The translations under genes were made by a program, and so were the position numbers. From Ophiosphaerella korrae (lineage: Eukaryota > Ascomycota > Dothideomycetes > Pleosporales > Phaeosphaeriaceae), in the NCBI GenBank assembly GCA_028456385.1, contig JALNQF010000012.1:186001-250000 (forward strand): 64,000 nt of DNA. Reading direction: 5' to 3'. Positions within the stretch are counted from its first letter, which is position 1, and the number at the start of each line of letters is the position of its first letter. Of the stretch, positions 46,511 through 55,579 are shown in pieces. The notes below the pieces were generated by a model. It was not told the DNA's origin. It ran no database searches and saw only the letters and a list, made by a program, of their open reading frames with translations.

Positions 46511-47890
46511 TCACGACCGCGAAGCACTCACTTTGTGGCTTTTCTTGTACTGTGCATACATCTCTTCCTCAAATTTTCTTTGCCAAGATACAGTCGTTTC
46601 ATCACCTGGAGGGAAAAGTTGTGACGCATATAATCCACACAGCCCTGTTGTGCGGTCCACCCACTAAAAAAATGAATCAGCAATATGCACGATAGCGGGA
46701 GGAAATTAACTGACCCAAATAATATTTGGGTAACCGCCCCAAATCATTGTCCCTGCCTTCTTCCCGTCGTCCAAATCAGCCAGGACCAAGAGACCACCGA
46801 GACCCCAATCTTTCTTGACATGTTTTGGTGTTCCGCCCATTAGATTGTTTAACTACCAATCTCTTATATTAGAAACAGCCACTAGTGAAGAATTACTTAT
46901 ACTTGCCGTATCAATTTGTAAGGAAGCGTTTAAAGCCGCCGAACCTTTCTCGTTCAACTGTGGCTTGAAGAAAAACTCCACCGTTTCCTTCTTCAACAAT
47001 TTCTCGTTCTCATCGGTAATCAGCAGTCCATGAAGTACCTTGATGTATTCTTCCGTTGATGCGAAACTTCCTAGACCGCCCAGGCAGTCGACAAAGTCGT
47101 TTCCGTTCGCATCATAAAACGGCAAGCGCTCGGCATAATGCGTTAGCTTACCTTCTTCATTTCGAACGGCCGTGTCGGCCATACGCTCTTTCACGTCAGG
47201 TCTACTTGACGGGAAAAAGGTTATGTTGTTGATACCCAGAGGACCCCAGAGATTCTTCTTCATATACTCCTCCAATGTCATGCCTGAAATGCGCTCAACA
47301 AGCAGACCTGCATAGTCAACGGATGGTCCGTATGCCCATGTCTCCCCTGGTTCTGCGATGAGTGGTGCGGAAAAACGTTCAAGGAGTTTACCACTGCTAC
47401 TGGGGGCGCGCTTATGGTATGCGAGCCAGGCTTGGAGCGTGGGGTTGAAGGCATCGTAGGATAGGCCCGAAGTGTGCGTGAGGAGGTGTCGGAGAGTGAT
47501 TGGAACGTTATGCTTCTCCTCAATAGGTTTACCGGTGCCTTCCTCGAAGCCTTTGATAACCATGAAGGACTCAAGTTCGGGAATATGTTTGTATACTGGC
47601 CCATCGAGAGATAGGAGGCCTTTCTCGACAAGCTGCATGGCACTGATGGAGGTCATAAGTTTGGTGCACGAAGCTATCCACATGGTGGTATTGAGTTGAA
47701 ATGGCTTAGCATTCTCCGGTTTCGCCGACGTGGTGCCAAAGGTTTTGGCATATTTGAATGAACCTACAAAATTAGACTTTGGACTTAAAGCGAGAAACCA
47801 CATACCATCGCGATTCGTCGATACCAGGGCACAGCCAGGAATATCCCGCGCCTCGACGGCACTGTTGATCGTGGTCTCGAAATCAGTCAT
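46511..47890 (-). CDS. Beta-lactamase/transesterase family serine hydrolase (LovD-like)
   Basis: Four exons: 47806-47890, 46907-47763, 46715-46852 and 46511-46663; 410 aa. Members of this class-C beta-lactamase-like family include acyltransferases of fungal metabolite pathways (LovD) and simple esterases. The catalytic SxxK motif is SCTKL (Ser60, Lys63), the second-motif tyrosine is Tyr173 in WAYGPSVDYAG, and the C-terminal KKDWGLGGLLVL, GTMIWGGYPNIIWW and GLCGLYASQLFPPGD segments match the family. Introns: 42 nt (47764-47805, in frame, GTATGT...TGTAG), a GC-AG intron of 54 nt (46853-46906, donor GCAAGT) and 51 nt (46664-46714). Excising the GC-AG intron joins LQIDT to LNNLMGGTPK as expected; leaving it in gives a stop at 46853. 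The start at 47890 is the first ATG in frame. No signal peptide is visible. Confidence 0.88.
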
Positions 47891-47977
47891 GTTGAGACTG
47901 CGTTCTGCTATATCCAAGTTCCAGTTCTAGATCGACCCGGTGCTAAGTGATGACGGAAATATGATTCCACTGCGGTC

Positions 47978-47985
47978 TTTATATG
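47978..47985 (-). promoter_or_regulatory. TATA-like site of the LovD-like gene
   Basis: The minus strand reads CATATAAA about 88 bp before the ATG at 47890. Confidence 0.4.
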
Positions 47986-48920
47986 TTGGCTTCCGATGAT
48001 CCGAAAGGTGTCCGAAAGGTGATATATACTACGCCAGTGCGGCGGATAAGGCCAAAGATTCAGACAAATAAGCACTAATTACTCAAAGGGCCTCAATCGG
48101 CAATTAGCTACTGTCAAGCAATGTCAGAAAGGTCAGAAAGAGACTTAGCAGACATTGAAGAGATTCGTCCGTGACAAGGGTTGTGTCCGTACCTCGGTAC
48201 ACCAAAGCGGGGTGTTCGTGTGACCCCAGAGTAACTGCTTTATAGCAGATGTAGGCCAATCGCAATAGCAAACTTCTCTATTGGAAAGTTTTTCCAAGAG
48301 CGGTGAGCATTGGTAGTCAGGCTCAGATTTGATGCATTTGTACTACTTGGTAATCCGTGCAATTAACGGCTCATATTACAACCAGTTTACCACAAGTGAT
48401 ACCTCTGTCTATTGTAGCGACGTACTTCGAGATCACATATCAGCTGTTGTCACCAATAGCCCTTTGCTAGAAAATTTTCTGACGCATTGTTCTGTTTCCA
48501 TCCGTAAGGAACGCATATAGGCCAAGTTTGAGTTAAATTCAATTTTCAATTTTGATCTCAGTAGGATGACAATTGGTCAAGCTAGGTTTAGGCAAGGGTC
48601 TTCACAGCGGAGTGGGAAAATTGTCCTATTTATTCTGACCATAGCAGAAGGATTCAACTATGAGAGTCTACTTTTCTTAACTGATATACCTACCAAGGTT
48701 CAGTCGCAGTAGACCAATGTGCCTTCATGGTAAGGCGACATGACAACAACTTCTTTTCCTAGTCAATCATTTGACTAGTCTACATGGTCAGTCAAAAACC
48801 TTCTGTGCTCATAAACAAGGAAGGGCTTACTCAAGAAAGACCGATGAATGTGTTCGTAATCAATCTGGTCTTAACGCGCCATTTGTTGAATACTTCCACA
48901 TGGGTTTATGACGCGAACAC
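47986..48920. other. Intergenic region
   Basis: About 0.9 kb between the promoter of the LovD-like gene and the 3' end of the next minus-strand gene. AT-rich, with short unrelated open frames. Nothing supported. Confidence 0.35.
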
Positions 48921-50775
48921 TTATTCTTCAAGGATTTCAACATTTGGGGAAGACTTCAACGCCCAGAGAAGGATCATCAGTTGATCTGGCAGGGCATGAA
49001 GCGAGGTGTCGTTCTTGTAACTCTCCTCGTTTCTGATAACCTCCGCCATGCCCTGGATTTGAAGTTGCGGATCTTCCGGCTTAGGCTCAGGTGGAGGACC
49101 CCAATGATCAGTCCATGGACCAGGATCAAATCGCTCAACGGCATCTGCAATTCTGCGGTAGTCGAGAACTGTGAGGCTCTCTATTGATTTAAGGCCTAAA
49201 TATGATTAGCAAGGCACTATATCAAAGATATTATAACTTACTGGCGAAAGAGTTGGCAACATGGCAGTTGCGCGTGTGCCCAGTCTCCTCGCCGCAATCC
49301 ATACATGGCAAGCCAGGGTACATGTCAACAGTTTCGAGAGGCAAATGAGACCCTTCGGGGAGCTCGGCCGAGCTATCGAGATTATCATCGTTTTGTCGCT
49401 TATCGCTTGGCGCCAGAGGCTCTTGATCGTCGAAAAGTTGAACAGCACCCAATTCTGCAAGGCGGTCGATATAATTACTTGGGTGTGCTATGGTCGTTGT
49501 TGTTGATGGGCCAGGGACACCGGTAGAGCCGACACTATCATCTAGAGAGGATGTCACCGATTCAATGAATCGTGTTTCGTGGTGCATGTCTGCTAGCTCC
49601 TTAGGGTTTCGATGTGGGAGGTCAAAGACAGAAGATACAGATGAGATGCCGTGAGTCGTCAAAGTCCCAGTCGAAGGGGTATAAGCTGGAGTTGAGTGAC
49701 TGCCAGAATATTTAAATGACGATGCTGGTTCTGTAGACGAGGCGATCTGCTCTGACAAAGGCGCACGATGATTAACGCGCAACGAGGACTCAGCATGCTT
49801 CTGTTCTTGCCACCTGTTAGGACTATAGGTCTGTGGTATCTCGAGAACATTTTCAAAAGGCTGGACCGGATTGCCATCTATCGACTGGCGGGCTTTTGAC
49901 GCTTGCGCAACTTGTGGCTGATATGTCTCAGGAATGCATACTTTGTTTGCTTGACCTGTCGGGCGATTGCCTGTTCGTGACGCACAAGCATCGATCTTCT
50001 CAGAATCAAAATGGCTGTTATTGTGAGCTTTTTGTGTAGCAGCGCTTGAACAAGTTGGCAATACAAGTGAGGCGACAAATTTCGGATTTGACAGCGCTGA
50101 CGCTGAGGGACTTGTATGCGGGCTGTTCGAAGAAACTTCAGTGGCATTTGCTTTAGGACCTTGTAGAGATGGAATCGCCGGTGGTGCTTGTTGCAATGTG
50201 TTATTTGGCCTGAGGTCAGACAATAAAGAGCTTGCACTTTGGGTAGGAGGCGATGCAGGCCAGGCACCTTCAGAGGTTAAAGGCCCTCGTGTGAACGGTA
50301 CGACTTCCTTGTGCGCGTCCCAATAACCCTTCAAGCGAGGATCAATAGGATAGTATGGTGCCTTACCTCGCCAGGATAAATTCCAGCTTAAGAAGCGGCG
50401 TATGGAATAGGTCTCTCTCAGATGCTGTACTGCAAAACCGTTCAATGGTAATGTCATACTTTTATCGAGACGACCAGGTACCCAGCGCACGCGGATATCT
50501 CGCATGTTGATATCTTTATACTCACCATTGCCTTCGTCGACGGTACAGAGTAGGTCTTCTGGGGTATGGAGTCCGCAAGCATAGGCTCGGCGTTCATCAT
50601 CAATAGATGAGAATGTCCAGTAGCCATTCTCGATCTGCGATTGATCTGGGCTTCGAATGAAGTGGTCAAATGTGCCATCCGCACCTATCACCCTTCCTTT
50701 GATGGCTGAGTCGTGGAAAAAAGAGATTATTGGCTTCTGGAGTGAAGTTCCCTGTGGCAACGGTCGAGATGCCAT
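48921..50775 (-). CDS. Hypothetical protein with a zinc-knuckle-like motif
   Basis: Two exons, 49242-50775 and 48921-49195, joined over a 46-nt intron (GTAAGT...TTAG); 602 aa. I do not recognise a named family. Residues 1-170 look folded: KPIISFFHDSAIKGRVIGAD, ENGYWTFSSIDDERRAYACG and DINMRDIRVRWVPGRLDKSM, followed by YSIRRFLSWNLSWRGKAPYY. From about 175 to 480 the chain is Ser/Pro/Thr/Gln-rich and probably disordered. Near residue 490 comes PCMDCGEETGHTRNCHV, a CxxC..H..C cluster resembling a zinc knuckle. The second exon adds a compact, mostly helical end (LTVLDYRRIADAVERFDPGP and WGPPPEPKPEDP). The layout, an N-terminal globular part plus linker plus knuckle, hints at a nucleic-acid- or protein-binding role, but that is only a guess. 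The ATG at 50775 is preceded by a purine-rich tandem array. Confidence 0.8.
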
Positions 50776-50779
50776 AGTG

Positions 50780-50842
50780 TGGTGGTGAGAGAGGTGGTGA
50801 GAGGGGTGGTGAGAGGGGTGGTGAGAGAGGGGTGAGAGAGTG
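50780..50842. repeat. Tandem GGTGGTGAGAG-type minisatellite
   Basis: About five imperfect copies of an 11-12-base purine-rich unit directly before the start codon at 50775 (plus strand reads GGTGGTGAGAGAGGTGGTGA and similar; the complementary CT-rich strand is the sense strand of the gene). It would lie in the 5' UTR or core promoter. Confidence 0.75.
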
Positions 50843-51954
50843 CTCGTACGGCCTGCAACTTCACGCGCAAAAATGACAATCTAGAGAGTAGCCGAAATTT
50901 CGAGAAAGCAGGGCGCGCGCATGGGTAAGTTGAAATTGGAAGGCGCGACAATAACATAACAGCGTAAACAATCGAGCCAGAGTGAAAGCCAGTTGGGCAA
51001 GATGTGCAACACTCAAATCAAACAACACTAGCCATCAGCTGAGAGCAAGACATATTCGCAAAGCTCACGCCATTCATACAAAGTTCAATAGTGAATTTTA
51101 GAGACAAATGATTTGTGTACTGTGTGCTTCCAGGGAGAGGTGATGCTTTCTACAGCTTGGCGCCAATGAAGACCATTGATTTGAGACTTCCACTACTGCA
51201 AGACTCAAGTATTATAGCGGAGAGGGAGATTTCTGTTGATGCTGAATATTTGATTTTCTAATTATTCGCCACAGTATGTGTATACGTACGCATGCATATG
51301 CTATGTTGTTTTCCATGACAGATTCAAAGTAGAGTTTGGAACGGCAACTTCAGCGTGGCCATTGACGTCATCGTTTCTTAAGTTTGAGCCCTTCCGGATG
51401 TCATGAAAAGCAAAAAGTGCATGCGGATACCCATATACCTTGATATTTTACATTCTACTGTGGTCAAGGAGCTTAAAGGCTCTAGACTGTAGTCTACCTG
51501 CATGTCTGCACGATGTATTCCGACGATGCGATTAGCCGTCGCTGCACCTTCCCAGCACCGCTGCTCTCCCAAAACTTTCCAAATCAGGCCATAGGTACTC
51601 GCTTGCGGGGTAGTCTCCATGCCTCCGTGATTGGGTACCAAGAGCGTCTGATATGCAGGTGGTCGCTGGCAACCAGCAAAGTTTGGCTCTGACATTTGTC
51701 ACTATGCGCAATGCACTTGCATCGTAAGAGCGCCCATCTTTTTCTCTCTTGTTTGGTAGAGAACAAAATTTCCAGGCACCAATCCTCTCCTTGCACTCCA
51801 ACAACATAGTAATGGCCGGATGGGACGAATGATGTACATGGAAATCGCGATGCATCGTCTGATGCACAGAACAACTTTGACTACGTCAGGCTATACAACA
51901 CCTCAAGTCACACCGGGCGCGTTTCTGGTAAAAAATGCCCTGTCGGTATTATAG
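50843..51954. other. Intergenic region
   Basis: About 1.1 kb between two divergent genes. The true first exon of the seven-TM gene may lie at its right end. No other gene is supported; a few open frames on the minus strand at 51380-51870 show no family resemblance. Confidence 0.35.
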
Positions 51955-53284
51955 TTGTCTTGTGCACTTGATACTGACGATACTCAGGCAACTGTATGGG
52001 CATTGACAGCTCTCTCTTTCATCTTCCTCCCCGCTCGCTTGTATGCCCGTTGGAAAACGGCGCGGCAGTTCTATTGGGATGATTTTTTCGTGACCTTCGC
52101 CTGGATTCTCTCGCTCGCCATCTCCATTATCGTCACCTTGTATAGCGACATCACGTATGAAATGATGTATATAGGTGCTCGGCGCATTCCTTTCCCTCCC
52201 AACATCAAGACTATTGCAATGGAGTTTACCAGGGTGTTCACCATTGTGCTAATGACGTTTTGTACCGGAATTTGGAGCATCAAACTGGCCTTTCTCATTT
52301 TCTTTCGAAGGCTAAGAATAGGAAGTTTCAAGTGCCTGCGGCGATGGTGGTGGATTGTAACCATGGTAACCGCTTTGTGTTATCTTGTATGCTTGTCAGT
52401 TCTCCCGTATCGTTGCACTCTTGTTTCTTTCAAGGCCTTTGCGAGCCAAGAGTGTCAGAGCCAGGGCTGGAGTTTCATCAGTATGAAAGTTGGCTGTGTA
52501 TTAGATGTCTTTACAGATGTGTTAAGTAAGAACAACCCTCCCCTGCCTCATACTGCTAACTAGTCATTAATGCGGCTCATGAATTTTGCAGTCGTGTCAA
52601 CGCCTTTCCTAATCTTGCGGCGCATACGGGTTTCGAGACGGCAGAAGATTGCTCTTTCGGCCATTTTCTCACTCGTGGTCATCACCATCCTCTTTGCCAT
52701 CATTCGAGCAACTATAACAACTGCCGATGTCAAGAAACAAATCGATCCAATATGGATGTACATGTGGACAAACATGGAGCTCAATGTTGGTAAGCTCATT
52801 TCATCCCTATCAACAAGTATAGGCTAACTGCCATCTAGCCATCATCATCGCTTGTGTAGCGCCTTATCGTACTTTATTCCTCCGAGAACGCACGCAAGAT
52901 TGCGAACGTCATCCCGTACCACGGTTGAAAGGAAAGGTTGCCAGGTCATTTATATCTTCTGATAAATCCGTATGTGGACGACGGCGAGAGATGCGCCCTG
53001 CTACAGACTCAGCAGAGCTACCGTATCTTGCACCGTGGCCAGATGAAGGACATACAGGCAATGCAGATAAGCACAAAAGCCCTGCTGAATTGCACGATAT
53101 CAATGCTGTGCCAGCATTAGAACGCTGCCAGGAGCCCTGGATGACAGCCGAACTCCCATATCTTGAACCATGGCACGAAAACGGACGACATGAACGGTAC
53201 CAGCACATAGAGAGCATACACGGTACAAGAACGTTGGCAACACCTGCAAGGATATATTCTCGTAACTCGAACAGCATGCCTTGA
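51955..53284 (+). CDS. Rhodopsin/Pth11-like integral membrane protein
   Basis: Three visible exons, 51955-52525, 52592-52789 and 52839-53284, with introns of 66 and 49 nt; about 404 aa from the left border given. Multiple hydrophobic segments: ATVWALTALSFIFLPARLYA, DDFFVTFAWILSLAISIIVT, TRVFTIVLMTFCTGIWSIKL, WWWIVTMVTALCYLVCLSVL, CVLDVFTDVLIVSTPFLILR, IALSAIFSLVVITILFAII and NVAIIIACVAPYRTL, i.e. seven spans with an LYARWK-type loop and WDD motif near the first loop, as in the fungal rhodopsin-domain family related to Pth11. The tail (about 310-404) is hydrophilic. The left border follows a TAG directly and the codon there is TTG, so the real start is in an unseen upstream exon or is non-canonical; an ATG at 51935 is not in frame. 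Ligand and function are unknown; some relatives sense host surfaces. Confidence 0.8.
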
Positions 53285-53469
53285 CATAGAATAATTATTG
53301 TAGGGAAAGGGGACAAATTATATCATTAATCTGATGTAGACATTCGTTCACGTCTCTAGCGTAAACCTCCAGAGCAGTTTTCGTTTCGCCGTCTGTCTTC
53401 CGTCTTCCTTTTTCCGTCGTCCATCACCCATCACCTTACTTCCTGTAGCCAGTCCTATCGATCGTACCC

Positions 53470-54279
53470 TTACATCTCATACAGTTCGTTTGATTGGGCA
53501 GGGGCCGGCTCATGTCCAGGGTAGAGCCACATAGGGTCTTCTTCGGCGGGGCCCTCGAGGCCGTTGAGGAAAAACTCAAAGTCAATTTGGTCCTCGACGA
53601 AGGTGGTGGCGGTGTTGTTGGTGGTGTCGGGGAGAAGAGGAGAGGTGGAGAAGGAGGAAGAGGGAGGGGGGTCGTTGGTGGTAGGAGGAGGGTAGGGGAA
53701 GAAAAGGGCATTGGCATCGAAGCCAAGCTCCTCGTCCGAGAGGAAATTGCCTTCGAAGGCGAGAGGGGCGTCATCGAAACCAGTATCAACGACATTCTGA
53801 AAGGCAACCTGACCAGCAGGCTGCACTTCCTGGGCCATTGAACCGGCCTCAGCCACCTTCTCGCCTGTCACCGGGTCAATCCCATGGAGAAGCGGGATCA
53901 AGAGCCGCTCCTTCTCCTCCTGCGTGAGTGTGCCCCATTGGGCGTTGTACAGCTCCTTGATAGAGCGTTGCTTCTTCTCCTTCTTTGGCGAGCGGCGCCT
54001 TGTGGCGACTTTGCGCGGCTTCTTGACCCGAGCCGGCTCGGGTGCCAACACCGCGAGCTGCTGCTTCTCCATGGCCGCCACCCTAGCCCTCAACGCAGAA
54101 TTCTCTGCTACCAGCTCAGCCCTCGACAGCTCCCTCGACAGCTCCCCATGCTGACCCTCGGGGACCTGGGTGACCAGACCAGCTGGCCAGACCAGGTGCT
54201 GAGTGCCGACAGGATCGCTAATACCGAAGTCTCCTCCGAAGAGATCGAGGTTGAGGTGTTCTTGGGTGATGTTGGACAT
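53470..54279 (-). CDS. Hypothetical basic/acidic protein, possibly a transcriptional regulator
   Basis: 269 aa, single exon. The ATG at 54279 (MSNITQEHLNLDLFGGDFG) is chosen because the upstream part of the frame has no ATG and translates a CAC/TGG-like simple repeat. Residues about 55-80 form a heptad-like stretch (SRAELVAENSALRARVAAME), followed at about 88-112 by a strongly basic block (RVKKPRKVATRRRSPKKEKK), then KELYNAQWGTLTQEEKERLL and PLLHGIDPVTGEKV. The last 110 residues are acidic and Pro/Thr/Ser-rich, ending NELYEM. Basic block plus acidic tail suggests a nuclear protein. In a bZIP the basic region precedes the zipper; here the order is reversed, so it is not a standard bZIP. I do not recognise the family. 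Confidence 0.72.
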   Translation of the reverse strand: MSNITQEHLNLDLFGGDFGISDPVGTQHLVWPAGLVTQVPEGQHGELSRELSRAELVAENSALRARVAAMEKQQLAVLAPEPARVKKPRKVATRRRSPKKEKKQRSIKELYNAQWGTLTQEEKERLLIPLLHGIDPVTGEKVAEAGSMAQEVQPAGQVAFQNVVDTGFDDAPLAFEGNFLSDEELGFDANALFFPYPPPTTNDPPPSSSFSTSPLLPDTTNNTATTFVEDQIDFEFFLNGLEGPAEEDPMWLYPGHEPAPAQSNELYEM

Positions 54280-55579
54280 GGTGGTGATGATGGTGGTGGT
54301 GGTGATGTTGTTGGTGGTGTTGGTGATCGAGAGAATTGGTGGCTTGATAGTGGTGGTAATGTTTGAGTGGCTTGTAGGAGAGAAGAAAGAGTTTGACCTG
54401 ACGATTGTTAATTTGGTGATTCTCTGTGTGTGGGGAGATTGGGGATTACTTAAGCCGTCTGCAGTCAAAGGGGGCAACTTTCATCGTTAGAGTCACTCCT
54501 CACGGCTCGAAATGGAAAGTTCTTGGCTCAATCTGGTATTTGAACTCAAAAAGTGACAGGGGATTGGTCCAGACTTCTTTAAACTGTCACCTTGCTGTTT
54601 GTTTATGACTTAAAAGGGCTAAAATCCTCTCGCTAAAGAGTTCATTCACTTTCATTTTGCGTTATATATGCCGCTTGTCTATCCATACTTGGCATGTTCA
54701 CCAAAAAAAAAAACATCAAGAAAAGAATTTAAGAGGACTAGATCCCTGTAAAGATGTAACAGGTGGGGCAAAAGCTGTATTTCAAGATTACTGAAAGTGA
54801 AAGCAAAGGTGCAGACCTGTTTGCAAAATGAAATACCTGGTTGAGGTGTCAGGCTATGTATTTCTACAGAAGTTCAGATAGATCCAGTTTTAAAGGAGTT
54901 ATAAACGGCTGCAAAAAATCATGCAGTAAGACATTCTTTGAAGGTAGGTGGGGTAAGGGTGAAGGACAGACGGGGAAATATGGCTATCATAGTAGTTCCA
55001 ACGTGCTCCATGAAGAAATAAGTTAGATCAACTCAATCACATCCAATTGGAAGTTACAACCCTATAGGAGCATTGATAGAAACAAATTGTATGAATCATA
55101 TCCAGTGGTAGGACTACGCTAGGCACGGAATATTGTCACGAAAATAGTTCCATTGCATTCAGGTATGGCCTTCCATATAAAAAGCCATTCGACTCATCAA
55201 GCCTCCAAATAGTCGCGATATAAGTCGTTCCATGAAGATGGTTCAGAAAAGTCAGGCGCGGCAGCAAATCGTGTGTGATGATGTCCTTGAGCGCGGTGAT
55301 AAATCAGCTGTCGCTAGACAAGCCTGCGAGAAATCACGCTATACAAGACTTTAGAGATAGTATCAAAAGACCATCTAGAAAATACTCGTACTGTTGTTCA
55401 TGCAAGAAAACTAACCCACCACCGTACGTATCGCTAATTATCGAAGTGAGACTAGCAAAATGCTAGCGTCTCAGAAGTATATCCTAACTCCGTCCATTGC
55501 AAGTCGCCCAAATAACACAAACTGCAAAGATACTTATCAAACAAAAATATAGTCTCCACCGTCATCTCACTCATCTCCG
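54280..55579. other. Intergenic region with simple repeats
   Basis: Directly upstream of the previous start, the plus strand carries a GGTGGTGATG-type imperfect trinucleotide array (about 54280-54330). Farther right are an A(11) run near 54700 and AT-rich DNA. No gene is supported. Confidence 0.4.
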
